NCBI RefSeq assembly: GCF_020164585.1
Contig: NZ_JAIQZF010000006.1
Coordinates: forward strand, 1-64,000
Direction: 5' to 3'
Length of the DNA: 64,000 nt
Source of the DNA: Psychroflexus curvus
Lineage (GTDB): Bacteria; Bacteroidota; Bacteroidia; Flavobacteriales; Flavobacteriaceae
A program made the translations under genes and the position numbers. Shown piece by piece: positions 16,702-25,536 of the stretch (position 1 is its first letter; each line of letters begins with the position of its first letter). Under the pieces are notes generated by a model, which was given only the letters and a program-made list of their open reading frames with translations, was not told where the DNA came from and did not search any database.

Positions 16702-16730
16702 TTGACACCTATATAAATTCCATATTATTG
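16702..16730 (+). promoter_or_regulatory. Promoter for the DUF4168 gene
   Basis: TTG at 16702-16704, an 18-nt spacer, and TATTATTG at 16723-16730 (7 of 8 to TAnnTTTG), 26 nt before the ATG. Confidence 0.45.
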
Positions 16731-16756
16731 TCATTTGCAACTTAAAAATAAAAACC

Positions 16757-17230
16757 ATGAAAAAAGTAATTTCAACAGCAGGCATTTTCTTATTTACCCT
16801 CTTTGCCGCTACAGCACAAACTGACGATTCTAAGATAACTGATGCAGAACTTGAGAAATTTGCACAAGCTTATCAGAGTGTACAGCAATTGAATCAATCC
16901 GTTCAACAGGAAATGGTTATGGCTATCGAAAAAGAAGGCATGACCCCTCAGCGCTTTAATGAAATTTATGAAGCAGAAATGAACCCTGAAGTAGAAGTGG
17001 ATGCTACAGAGGAAGAACTTGAGCAAAAAAGTGCAGTGATGGTTGTTATCCAGGAAATCCAGACAAGTTCTAAAGAGAAAATGGAAAACAAGATTAAGGA
17101 GAATGGACTTACCATGCCACAATTCCAAAGTATTGCTACTCAACTACAACAAAGTCCAGAATTACAACAAAAGCTTCAGGCTATTATGATGAAGCAACAA
17201 ACTGGCAAGAATCCAATGAATGAGAATTAA
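16757..17230 (+). CDS. Secreted DUF4168 domain protein
   Basis: A 157-residue protein with a signal peptide of about 20 residues (KKVISTAGIFLFTLFAATAQ, with cleavage expected after AQ or just before it). The mature part has ITDAELEKFAQAY followed by helices rich in Gln and Glu, the pattern of the DUF4168 family, whose function is unknown. The Q-rich repeats (QLQQSPELQQKLQ) suggest helical hairpins. It is a single-gene transcript with its own promoter and a strong terminator. Confidence 0.85.
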   Translation: MKKVISTAGIFLFTLFAATAQTDDSKITDAELEKFAQAYQSVQQLNQSVQQEMVMAIEKEGMTPQRFNEIYEAEMNPEVEVDATEEELEQKSAVMVVIQEIQTSSKEKMENKIKENGLTMPQFQSIATQLQQSPELQQKLQAIMMKQQTGKNPMNEN

Positions 17231-17249
17231 GGAAGTATTCAAATTATTT

Positions 17250-17280
17250 AAAAAAGCTGCCTAAAAAGGCAGCTTTTTTA
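17250..17280. terminator. Bidirectional intrinsic terminator
   Basis: A perfect 12-bp stem (17250-17261 with 17268-17279) that starts in A and ends in T works on both strands, ending the DUF4168 gene and the convergent secreted endonuclease, whose stop codon it touches. Confidence 0.9.
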
Positions 17281-19191
17281 GTTTAAAATAAGCCGTTTTA
17301 CTAGCGTAGCACCGTATTGCTCTACTCTTACAAAATAAGTTCCATCAGGAAGATGACCAAGGTTTTCCAAATACTTTTTTTGATGCGTTCTTCTCGTCAA
17401 AAGCTTTTTACCAGAGACACTATAAATTTCTATGGTTTTAAGTCCGGTCTTATTGAAGTCTATATGGATTTTGGAATTTTTCAGAGGATTTGGATATAAG
17501 ACAACCTCTAGATTGTTTTTAAAAGAATAATTTGATAAGAGTTGTTCACCTGTTATTAAGAAATTATCTACCGTCCATCTCGTTGCACTTTCACCATCAG
17601 TAGTATCGTATCTAAAAGCGATATATACATCCCCGGCAATTTCTGAAATGTCAATTTCATTTGCTTCGTAAACGAATAACGAACTGCTGGATTGAGGGTG
17701 CAGAGGAATATCGACATTTGGAACTTCCTGCCATTGAAAATTTGATGGCTGGCCCTGACCGTCATACGTTGAAGAGTACAAGAGTTCTAGTTTGGTATTC
17801 CCATAGCTTGCCGAAGTCCAGAAACTCAATTTCTCCACCTCATATTTTTCAAAGTTTATTTGGTCTGATGTAATCAACCAGTCCAAACTTGGAACTTGTT
17901 GTCCACTCTGGAAAGCATTCATTTGGTAGGCCTGAGAGTTATTTTCGCCAAAATCAGTGCATTCCCATGTGATGTTACTCACCTCACTTACGCTTCTAAA
18001 ATCAGTCTGATTTGTGTTGCAGTTTTCGAAATCCTCAAATACTAAAAGATTAGATTCAGCCAGAGTTGTCACTTCTAAATTTTCGCTAGGATCAGAGATA
18101 TTCCCACTTCTATCAACAGCGTAAATTCTAAAGTTATACAAGGTTTCAGGTGAAAGTCCTGTGACCACATGACTTGTATTTGTTGATAACACCTGTTCAA
18201 TATTTTTATTGTCTTGTTCAATGATATACTCATCAACACCAATATTATCCTGAGAAGGTTCCCAGCTGAGTTTTACACTGGAATCTGTAATGGCGCTTGC
18301 TTGTAAATTAAGTGGTTTTGTAGGAGATTCGTCATCTGAAGAATTCTCCCAGATTTCAGTAGCATATTCAGGATGATCTATCAGAGGATTTCTGTTCCCC
18401 TGAAATTGGAACCCATTATTATTTCTATCAATTTCTCTTTGACTCACCGGGTCATTGTTGTGCCATGATAACAAGAGATCGATATACCAGCCTACGAAAA
18501 AATCTTGCGGATTACCCGCCAAAACCTCGTTGGTTCTCCAATTACTATTGAATTCATCTTCATAGCGAATAGCAAAATAAAGAACAGACCTGGCAATGTC
18601 TCCTTTAAATTCATCAATTGGTTCAAAAACGGTTCCTGAGTACCCAGGAAATGTATTTGGTCCACGTTTGGACCCATTGCTTGACGTATAGTCTGGATCG
18701 CTTACTTCACCAAAAGGATAACTTCCACGAGCGCCATTAACATAACCGTCTGAGGGTACCACATGAAAATAATCGTTTTTCATGGGAGAATCACTGTTAA
18801 ACGTAGATTGAGGGACTAAATGTTCACGGTTATAACATTCTCCTTCACCGCTGAAACTACTACCGCATTGATCTTGGAAATGATCGTAATTATAAGCATC
18901 ATCAGCGGCAACCCTTTCAGAATACATGTCTAAAACAGTTCCATCTTCCTCAAAATAATTATCGGTATCGCCACTGTTTTGTGAATTGTAAGCCTCGTAT
19001 AAAGCCCCATAACCCTGATCCTGATGAAAAGACTGACCATTGTTGTCGTCTTCATCATCAATAATCGTTTTTAAAGCTGTTTTGAGCTCGTACCCATTAA
19101 GTCCTTCAGCGCTGCTATAATAGCCTGACGGAGTCTGTGCAAAGCTGATACTGCTAACCAAAAAAAGCAGTGACAGGATGTGATGTTTCAT
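17278..19191 (-). CDS. Secreted endonuclease I family nuclease with FN3 domain and T9SS sorting tail
   Basis: A 637-residue modular exported protein. Residues 1-18 are a signal peptide ending SFAQ. Residues 20-275 form an endonuclease I domain with the NREHLVPQSTFN motif (the His-Asn active-site region of extracellular nucleases such as BsnA) and DYFHVVPSDGYVNGARG. A fibronectin type III domain follows (KPLNLQASAITDSSVKLSWE to about residue 380), then a jelly-roll region (about 385-550), and the C-terminal 75 residues (VVLYPNPLKNSKIHIDF, TYFVRVEQYG, KRLIL) are a type A T9SS sorting domain. It is probably secreted or surface-bound and used for extracellular DNA or RNA scavenging. Confidence 0.93.
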   Translation of the reverse strand: MKHHILSLLFLVSSISFAQTPSGYYSSAEGLNGYELKTALKTIIDDEDDNNGQSFHQDQGYGALYEAYNSQNSGDTDNYFEEDGTVLDMYSERVAADDAYNYDHFQDQCGSSFSGEGECYNREHLVPQSTFNSDSPMKNDYFHVVPSDGYVNGARGSYPFGEVSDPDYTSSNGSKRGPNTFPGYSGTVFEPIDEFKGDIARSVLYFAIRYEDEFNSNWRTNEVLAGNPQDFFVGWYIDLLLSWHNNDPVSQREIDRNNNGFQFQGNRNPLIDHPEYATEIWENSSDDESPTKPLNLQASAITDSSVKLSWEPSQDNIGVDEYIIEQDNKNIEQVLSTNTSHVVTGLSPETLYNFRIYAVDRSGNISDPSENLEVTTLAESNLLVFEDFENCNTNQTDFRSVSEVSNITWECTDFGENNSQAYQMNAFQSGQQVPSLDWLITSDQINFEKYEVEKLSFWTSASYGNTKLELLYSSTYDGQGQPSNFQWQEVPNVDIPLHPQSSSSLFVYEANEIDISEIAGDVYIAFRYDTTDGESATRWTVDNFLITGEQLLSNYSFKNNLEVVLYPNPLKNSKIHIDFNKTGLKTIEIYSVSGKKLLTRRTHQKKYLENLGHLPDGTYFVRVEQYGATLVKRLILN

Positions 19192-19208
19192 TTTAAATAG
19201 AGTTTGAT

Positions 19209-20420
19209 TTAACTAGATTTTTGAAGGACAGCATAATAAAAACCATCAAAGCCTGACTTGTGAGCCAGAATCTTTTCATCTTGACTAAGCTTAAATGAGT
19301 TTCCTGCTTCAGAATTTAAAAATTCCTGAATTTGCATTTGATTTTCAGAAGGTAAAATAGAACAGGTAGCATAAACCAGAATTCCACCAGCTTTCACCAT
19401 TTTGCTATAGTCCTGAAGTAAGCCCTGTTGTTTTTCTCTAATTTCAACTAAAAATTCTGGAGTCAATTTCCATTTGGCATCTGGATTTCGACGCAACACT
19501 CCCAGCCCTGTACACGGGGCATCTATAAGAACGCGATCTGCAGAATCATGTAGTTTTTTGATGACTTTAGTAGAATCTATAACGCGTGTCTCTAAGTTGT
19601 GAGCACCAGCTCTTTTAGCTCTTCGTTTTAATTCTTTCAACTTGTTGGCATAGATGTCCATAGCGATAATCTGCCCTTTGTTTTCCATCAGTGCTGCAAT
19701 GTGAAGAGACTTCCCTCCAGCACCAGCACAGGCGTCAACCACTCGCATTCCTGGTTCAAGTTTGAGTGCATGCGCTACTTTTTGAGAAGATCCATCCTGA
19801 ACTTCAAAATAACCTTTTTTGAAGGCATCGGTCTTGAAAACATCTGCTCGCTCATAAAGTTCCAAAGCTTCCGGATAGCCATTCACCAACTTAGTGGGAA
19901 TAAATTCCTCATCCAAAATAAGTTGAAGCTTCTTAGGTGTGGTTTTTAAGGTATTGGTTCTTAGAATGACTTTTGCCTGCTCATTTAAAGCTTTAATTTC
20001 TTCTTCCCAAAGCTTACCCAGTTCTTTTCGACCTAGTTCATCAAGCCAGTCTGGTATAGATTCAGCATATTTTGTGATATTAGATAACTCATCAAATCTG
20101 CCTTTAATTCGGCGGGTGGGTGTGTCTTCAAATTGTTTCCAGTCTGGAATCTCAATTCCCTTTAAAGTTGCCCATACTGTAAATAAGCGAAATAAATTTG
20201 GCCTGGAATAAGGAGGATTGACGTCGGCAATTTCAGAATACAGTCTTTTCCACCTCACGATGTCATAGGTTGTTTCTGCTATAAAGCCTCTGTCTCTGGA
20301 TCCCCAGCGTTTATCGCGTTTTAAAGTGTTTGATATTTCCTTATCGGCGTATTTACCTTCGTTAAAAATAAGGTGTAAAGTGTCTATGACGGCGAAAACT
20401 AAATTTCTATGTAAGCGCAT
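19209..20420 (-). CDS. RsmB/NOP family RNA (cytosine-5) methyltransferase
   Basis: A 403-residue m5C RNA methyltransferase. SAM motif I is VVDACAGAGGKSLHIA, motif IV is ADRVLIDAPCTGLG with one catalytic Cys, and motif VI is LVYATCSILPSENQ with the second. The N-terminal 130 residues are a helical RNA-binding region that does not obviously contain a full NusB domain. Family members modify 16S rRNA (as RsmB at C967), but the target here cannot be fixed from sequence. A promoter element lies 17 nt upstream. Confidence 0.92.
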   Translation of the reverse strand: MRLHRNLVFAVIDTLHLIFNEGKYADKEISNTLKRDKRWGSRDRGFIAETTYDIVRWKRLYSEIADVNPPYSRPNLFRLFTVWATLKGIEIPDWKQFEDTPTRRIKGRFDELSNITKYAESIPDWLDELGRKELGKLWEEEIKALNEQAKVILRTNTLKTTPKKLQLILDEEFIPTKLVNGYPEALELYERADVFKTDAFKKGYFEVQDGSSQKVAHALKLEPGMRVVDACAGAGGKSLHIAALMENKGQIIAMDIYANKLKELKRRAKRAGAHNLETRVIDSTKVIKKLHDSADRVLIDAPCTGLGVLRRNPDAKWKLTPEFLVEIREKQQGLLQDYSKMVKAGGILVYATCSILPSENQMQIQEFLNSEAGNSFKLSQDEKILAHKSGFDGFYYAVLQKSS

Positions 20421-20437
20421 GATTTTGATTTAATCTG

Positions 20438-20445
20438 CAAAAATA
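20438..20445 (-). promoter_or_regulatory. Promoter -7 element for the RsmB-like gene
   Basis: On the minus strand the sequence reads TATTTTTG (exact TAnnTTTG), ending 17 nt before the start at 20420. Confidence 0.5.
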
Positions 20446-20450
20446 GATAT

Positions 20451-20897
20451 TTACTCTTTAGAAGACTTATCAGATTGGTATTGTTTCAAAAGTTTTTTAT
20501 GAAAATCATATTCAGCTTTTTTAAGCATCATGATTTGTTTTGGCGAAATGACTTCTTTCAAGTTATTTACAAAATCTTCTCTGTATTCCACCCGGGTTCT
20601 TTTGTAAGCCAAGTAATCATTCAGAAGTTGATTTGACTCTTCCTGACTCAAATTCTTAATATTATTTAGTCCAGATTTTATATCTGACCATTCTGTTGAC
20701 CTGAGTTTTTCATATTTATTGTTGTGTTTGGTGTAAACAGGCCAAAATCGCTTGGCTTCACTTGCAGTCAGGTTAAGTTCTTCAGTAAAGAAAGCAATTT
20801 TTAACTGTTCAATTTTATCACTTTCAGTGTCCTGAGCATTTCCGTTAAAACCGAAAATCAAAGTGAATACAATAAGAAGTATACTTTTTTTAATCAT
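20451..20897 (-). CDS. Periplasmic sensor protein of an ECF sigma circuit
   Basis: A 148-residue exported protein. A signal peptide (KKSILLIVFTLIFGFNGNAQ) is followed by a helical body with LNLTASEAKRFWPVYTKHNN and a C-terminal helix ISPKQIMMLKKAEYDFHKKLL, the layout of the Spy/CpxP-like proteins often annotated in flavobacteria as sensor of ECF-type sigma factor. The ATG at 20897 is preferred: it begins the signal peptide and overlaps the anti-sigma stop by 8 nt, whereas the 10 residues before it do not resemble a leader. It is the third gene of a sigma / anti-sigma / sensor set. Confidence 0.85.
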   Translation of the reverse strand: MIKKSILLIVFTLIFGFNGNAQDTESDKIEQLKIAFFTEELNLTASEAKRFWPVYTKHNNKYEKLRSTEWSDIKSGLNNIKNLSQEESNQLLNDYLAYKRTRVEYREDFVNNLKEVISPKQIMMLKKAEYDFHKKLLKQYQSDKSSKE

Positions 20898-21387
20898 TGT
20901 TAAAGTCTTGATCCTCAATAGTATCATTGAGGTATTCTAAAATATCTTTATCTTTTAACGAAATAATATTTTGATCAACTATATCTATTACAGATGTATT
21001 GTCGTAATCAATAAATTCTTCAGGCGTTTCCAGGTGATCGTCCAAATACCTTTCTATCATATCGTTGTCCAAATCAGAAAACTGAATATTTCCATCTGAA
21101 CTTATAGAGTCAATATAAAGGGCACCAATAACAGCACATGCCACTATCGAGGCTGCTGCCATCCATTTTGTCCACTCTTTTAGTGGTATTACTTTAATTG
21201 TTTTTTCTTCTGAAGGTGTTTCAAGTTTGAAATCTCTAAAATAATCTTTTGGTGTTTGAAAGCCGGATTTTTCTGAATATGAATTTGATTTTAATTTGGT
21301 CAATACAGAATTTTCCAAAGTGTTGAAGTAAGCTTCAGGGACTTTGAATCCAGGTTTTTTTCCGTGTATGTTTCTCTTTTGTGCCAT
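20890..21387 (-). CDS. Probable membrane anti-sigma factor
   Basis: A 165-residue protein with a basic cytoplasmic N-terminus of about 90 residues (with two PEAYF/PKDYF-like repeats, FKVPEAYFNTLENSV and FQTPKDYFRDFKLE), one transmembrane segment (WMAAASIVACAVIGALYI) and an acidic periplasmic C-terminus (many Asp, Glu). Position directly after an ECF sigma factor and before a periplasmic sensor supports an anti-sigma role. No zinc-binding ZAS motif (HxxxCxxC) is present, so it would be a different class of anti-sigma factor. The assignment rests on context and topology. Confidence 0.75.
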   Translation of the reverse strand: MAQKRNIHGKKPGFKVPEAYFNTLENSVLTKLKSNSYSEKSGFQTPKDYFRDFKLETPSEEKTIKVIPLKEWTKWMAAASIVACAVIGALYIDSISSDGNIQFSDLDNDMIERYLDDHLETPEEFIDYDNTSVIDIVDQNIISLKDKDILEYLNDTIEDQDFNND

Positions 21388-21418
21388 TGTTTTTTAGACT
21401 CTATTTCTATGTGAAGGT

Positions 21419-21958
21419 TTAATCTTCTTTCAAAAACTTTTCTACTTTCTTTCTGGCGTGATGGTAGTTAGATTTCAAAGCACCGACACTAGAATTCAAT
21501 ATTTCAGACATTTCTTCATAGGGGACTTCTTCGAAGTAACGCATATTAAAAACTATCTTTTGTTGTTGTGGTAAAGTTTCAATGGCTTTTTGCAATTGAA
21601 GCTGAATTTCATCCCCCTCAAAATAAACATCACTTTCTAATGAATCTATGAGATAATCATTTAATTCCTGATCTGAAAGTTTCATTTTCTTCGCTTTCTT
21701 ATTCAAAAATGTGATCGATTCATTTGTAGCAATTCTGTACATCCAGCTAAAAAGTTTACTGTCTCTTTTGAAAGATTTGATATTTCTAAAGACTTTTATA
21801 AAGGTGTTTTGCAAAACATCATCAGCATCTTCATGTAATTTTACAATGGTTCTTATATGCCAATAGAGTCTTACTTTATGTTCAGTTATAAGAGCTTGAA
21901 AGGCTTCATCGGTTTTGATGCCTTTTTGCAAATTTTCAATGATCTCTTCTTCTTTCAA
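21419..21958 (-). CDS. ECF RNA polymerase sigma factor (sigma-70 family)
   Basis: A sigma factor of about 179 residues with region 2 (DADDVLQNTFIKVFRNIKSF, then LFSWMYRIATNESITFLNKK) and region 4 (LPQQQKIVFNMRYFEEVPYE, then MSEILNSSVGALKSNYHHA). Start choice: an ATG at 22006 would give 195 residues but lies 41 nt inside the upstream ABC transporter gene. The TTG at 21958, preceded by an A-rich stretch and giving KEEEIIENLQ at the N-terminus, is preferred. It is co-directional with, and likely co-transcribed with, the anti-sigma and sensor genes downstream. Confidence 0.9.
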   Translation of the reverse strand: MKEEEIIENLQKGIKTDEAFQALITEHKVRLYWHIRTIVKLHEDADDVLQNTFIKVFRNIKSFKRDSKLFSWMYRIATNESITFLNKKAKKMKLSDQELNDYLIDSLESDVYFEGDEIQLQLQKAIETLPQQQKIVFNMRYFEEVPYEEMSEILNSSVGALKSNYHHARKKVEKFLKED

Positions 21959-21965
21959 TGCTTTT

Positions 21966-23795
21966 TTATTCGAAGGATTGCATATTGACAAGCTTTTTGT
22001 ATACACCGTCGCTAGTCATCAATTCATCATGTTTCCCTTGTTCTACAATTTCACCCTGGTGTAAAACAAGAATAGTATCCGCATTTTTTATTGTGGATAG
22101 TCGATGAGCGATGACAATTGACGTCCTGTTCTGCATCATATTTTCCAAAGCTTTTTGGACGAGTTGTTCGCTTTCTGTATCCAATGCCGATGTAGCTTCG
22201 TCCAGAATCATAATCGGTGGATTTTTTAAAACTGCACGCGCTATAGAAATCCGTTGCTTTTGGCCGCCACTCAATTTGCCTCCGCTATCTCCAATGTTGG
22301 TATCTATACCTTTTGGGAAGGCCTTAACAAAATCATAAGCATTAGCAATTTTAAGAGCGCTGAACAATTCCTCTTCACTAGCATTTGGTTTTCCAATTTT
22401 CAGATTTTCTTTGATACTGTCGTTGAATAATATAGAATCCTGTGTTACAAGCCCCATCAGATTCCTTAATGAGGTCTGCGTCATGTTTTTGATGTTGACG
22501 CCGTCTATTTTAATCTCTCCTTCATCGATGTCATAAAACCGAGTCACTAAGTTGGCGATAGTCGATTTTCCACTCCCGGACTGCCCGACTAAAGCTATAG
22601 TTTTTCCTTTACTCAGGCTGGCATTGAAGTTCTTAAGAACATATTCTTTTTCATATTTAAAGGAAACGTTTTCTAAAGTTAATTCTGAACTAAATTCTTC
22701 TTTGGTCATTGCGTTTCTTTCATCCTTAATGCTGTTGTCAGTTTCAAGAATTTCTAAAACGCGTTCCGCAGCAGCATTCCCTTTTTTTACATTGTAAGAA
22801 GCTTTAGAAATTCCTTTTGCTGGCGTTAAGATATTATAAGCTAAACCCATATAAGCTATAAATGTACTCCCGTCCAAAGTTCCATCAATCAAAACCATTC
22901 TACCACCGTACCATAATAAAACTGCAATCACACTGATTCCTAAAAACTCACTGGCAGGAGAGGCTAGGTTTTGACGATTTAATAATTTGTTTGAAAAATC
23001 AAAAAAGTTTTGAGTAGAGTCTTTAAATCTTTTGTAGAAAATAGATTCAGCATTAAAACCCTTTATGATTTTTAAACCTCCTAGTGTTTCTTCCAAAATC
23101 GATAAAAACTGACCTTGCTCTTCCTGGACTCGATCTGATTTTCTCTTTAGTGATTTTCCTATCAGAGAGATAATAAAGCCTGAAATAGGAATAAAAATGA
23201 AGACGAAAATGGTCAATTCCCAACTGATGACAAGCATGGCGCCAATGGTGAATAAGATGGTAAGTGGTTCTCTTACAATTAATTCTAATATGGATAAAAA
23301 CGAGTGCTGTATTTCTAAAACATCACTGGTGATTCTGGCAATGGTATCGCCTTTTCGCTTTTCAGAATAATGAGAAAGCGGTAATTCTATGGTTTTTTTA
23401 TAAAGCGCATTTCTTAAATCCTTTAAAACACCATTTCTTAAAAACGTGATGAAATACATCGCTATATAATTGGAGATGTTTTTTAGAAAAAATAAGATAA
23501 TAACCAAGCTGATGACCAAAACCAAGGCTATAGATGCATCATCCTGAGCAATTTCGTTGACCTGAAAGGACAGGTAATCTTTAAAGTAATCTTTTGCTTT
23601 TCCAATTCCTTCGTAGACAGGTGCTTTAGTCACCCTCTCTGCGTCTTTGCCTTTAAAAAGCACATCCAGCATAGGGATTAGCGCTATAAAGGATAAGGCA
23701 CTGAATAAGGCATAGAAAATATTGGCGATAATATTGAGTATCGCATATTTTTTATAAGGTTTCGCAAAGCGAAGAATTTTTTTAAAATATGTCAT
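21966..23795 (-). CDS. ABC exporter, transmembrane and ATPase domains fused (MsbA-like)
   Basis: A 609-residue half-transporter. Six transmembrane helices span residues 15-330, and the C-terminal ATPase has Walker A GQSGSGKST, the signature LSGGQKQR, Walker B PIMILDEATSALD and the switch His in IVIAHRLSTI. It belongs to the lipid and multidrug exporter class that includes MsbA; lipid A-core flipping is possible given the surface-glycan context but other lipids or drugs are equally possible. An insertion of about 35 residues after the first helix (FKGKDAERVTKAPVYEG) is common in Bacteroidetes homologues. Confidence 0.92.
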   Translation of the reverse strand: MTYFKKILRFAKPYKKYAILNIIANIFYALFSALSFIALIPMLDVLFKGKDAERVTKAPVYEGIGKAKDYFKDYLSFQVNEIAQDDASIALVLVISLVIILFFLKNISNYIAMYFITFLRNGVLKDLRNALYKKTIELPLSHYSEKRKGDTIARITSDVLEIQHSFLSILELIVREPLTILFTIGAMLVISWELTIFVFIFIPISGFIISLIGKSLKRKSDRVQEEQGQFLSILEETLGGLKIIKGFNAESIFYKRFKDSTQNFFDFSNKLLNRQNLASPASEFLGISVIAVLLWYGGRMVLIDGTLDGSTFIAYMGLAYNILTPAKGISKASYNVKKGNAAAERVLEILETDNSIKDERNAMTKEEFSSELTLENVSFKYEKEYVLKNFNASLSKGKTIALVGQSGSGKSTIANLVTRFYDIDEGEIKIDGVNIKNMTQTSLRNLMGLVTQDSILFNDSIKENLKIGKPNASEEELFSALKIANAYDFVKAFPKGIDTNIGDSGGKLSGGQKQRISIARAVLKNPPIMILDEATSALDTESEQLVQKALENMMQNRTSIVIAHRLSTIKNADTILVLHQGEIVEQGKHDELMTSDGVYKKLVNMQSFE

Positions 23796-23803
23796 AAAGT
23801 CGT

Positions 23804-25525
23804 TTACTCTGTAAGACCTAAATCAGATTTGATAGCATTGATTTTTGAATCTAATTCCTTGTCAACAGTTTCAAATTCTGAAACATCTTTCAGCGTTGAA
23901 TTTACACTGATATAAAATTTAATTTTAGGTTCAGTTCCACTGGGTCTTGCAGCGACTTTAGTACCGTTTTCTGTATAATAAATAAGAACATTAGATTTTG
24001 GAATATCTATCTCGAGAGATTCATGAGATTGCATGTTTTTAGCAACAGAGGTTAAGTAATCTTCGATTAAAACTACCTGCTCACCAGCAATTTCTTTCAA
24101 TGGATGCTCTCTTAAATCTTTCATTTTTTGTTTGATTTCTTCAGCACCCTCAATCCCGCGTTTTACCAGCGAAACTAAATTTTCTTTAAAAAACCCATGC
24201 TCTTTGTAAATTCTGATGAGCTGCTCATAAACTGAGATTCCCTGAGATTTCAAATCTGCAGCCATTTCACAGACCAATAAAATTGCTGTATTGGCATCTT
24301 TGTCTCTTACGAAATCACCTACCATATACCCAAAGCTTTCTTCGCCGCCACCAATATAATCAAGGTTTGGATGATCTTTAATTAATTTTGCAATCCATTT
24401 AAAGCCTGTTAGACTTTCCATGTATTTCACCCCATAAGCTTCGGTAAGTACTTTCATAAGTGGAGTAGACACAATTGTAGAGGCTACAAAATGAGAATCT
24501 TTCAAATTTCCACTTTGTTTCATATTGGTCAGTAAATACCAGGTCATCAGCACCATGGTCTGATTGCCATTGAGTAAAGTCAGGTCACCCCGCTTATCTC
24601 TTACTGCAATGCCAAGTCTGTCTCCATCTGGATCTGTACCTATAGCAAGGTCGCTTTGTTGTTTGTTGGCAAGCTCAATAGCCATTTTAAGAGCTGCAGG
24701 CTCTTCCGGGTTAGGTGATTTCACCGTTGAGAAATCTGGGTCTGGCTCAGACTGGGCTTCTACCAACTGAAGATTTTTATACCCTGCTTTTTCCAAAAGT
24801 TGGGGAACTGTAGTAATTGAAGTTCCGTGTAAAGCCGTAAACGTGATATTCAGGTTTTTTTTGACTTCAGCAGAAAGATTGAAATCTACATTTTCAACAG
24901 CTTTTTCTAAATAGGTGTTTTCAACTGACTCATCAAGTACCTCGATTAATTCTGAATTACTATCAAAATTAATATCGGTAAATTTCAAGGCATTTATTTC
25001 TGATATAATTTCTTTGTCTTGTGGCGGAACCAACTGTCCTCCATCTTTCCAATAGACTTTATACCCGTTATATTCCGGGGGATTATGACTTGCTGTCAAC
25101 ATGATTCCACATTGGCAATCCAGGTGTCGAACAGAGTAGGATAGAAGAGGAGTAGGTCTTAATTCTGGAAAAATATAGACCTGAATTCCGTTGGCAGAAA
25201 ACACATCAGCAACATGATGAGCAAATGCTTTGCTGTTTCGCCTGCAGTCATAAGCAATGACGACTTTAAGTTTCTCATCAGGGAAGACAGACTTCATATA
25301 ATTAGAAATCCCCTGGGTGTTTTTACCAAGAGTATATTTGTTTATTCTGTTAGTACCTACTCCCATGATTCCCCGCATACCGCCTGTTCCAAAATCTAGA
25401 TTTTGGAAAAAACTCTCTTCCAAAAGTTTTTGGTCAGTATCCATAAGATGCTTCACATCTTTTATGGTATCTCTATCAAATGTATCTGTAAGCCAGTTTT
25501 TTGCTTTATCTAAAAAGTTACTCAT
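23804..25525 (-). CDS. Phospho-sugar mutase (phosphoglucomutase/phosphomannomutase)
   Basis: A 573-residue alpha-D-phosphohexomutase. The phosphoserine loop TASHNPPEYNGYK lies near residue 150, the metal loop DPDGDRLGIAV near 300, the sugar-recognition loop GGEESFGYM near 390 and the phosphate-binding RPSGTEPKIK near 530. The length and the extended N-terminal LLEESFFQNLDFGTGGMRGI match the PGM2-like group, which interconverts hexose-1- and -6-phosphates. It supplies nucleotide-sugar synthesis and lies 8 nt from the ABC exporter gene. Confidence 0.94.
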   Translation of the reverse strand: MSNFLDKAKNWLTDTFDRDTIKDVKHLMDTDQKLLEESFFQNLDFGTGGMRGIMGVGTNRINKYTLGKNTQGISNYMKSVFPDEKLKVVIAYDCRRNSKAFAHHVADVFSANGIQVYIFPELRPTPLLSYSVRHLDCQCGIMLTASHNPPEYNGYKVYWKDGGQLVPPQDKEIISEINALKFTDINFDSNSELIEVLDESVENTYLEKAVENVDFNLSAEVKKNLNITFTALHGTSITTVPQLLEKAGYKNLQLVEAQSEPDPDFSTVKSPNPEEPAALKMAIELANKQQSDLAIGTDPDGDRLGIAVRDKRGDLTLLNGNQTMVLMTWYLLTNMKQSGNLKDSHFVASTIVSTPLMKVLTEAYGVKYMESLTGFKWIAKLIKDHPNLDYIGGGEESFGYMVGDFVRDKDANTAILLVCEMAADLKSQGISVYEQLIRIYKEHGFFKENLVSLVKRGIEGAEEIKQKMKDLREHPLKEIAGEQVVLIEDYLTSVAKNMQSHESLEIDIPKSNVLIYYTENGTKVAARPSGTEPKIKFYISVNSTLKDVSEFETVDKELDSKINAIKSDLGLTE

Positions 25526-25536
25526 AATCTGTTGAT

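Noticed and set aside
21959-22006. ECF sigma factor start at ATG 22006
   Set aside because: It would overlap the ABC exporter by 41 nt; the A-rich context and a usual N-terminus favour TTG 21958. The ATG remains possible.
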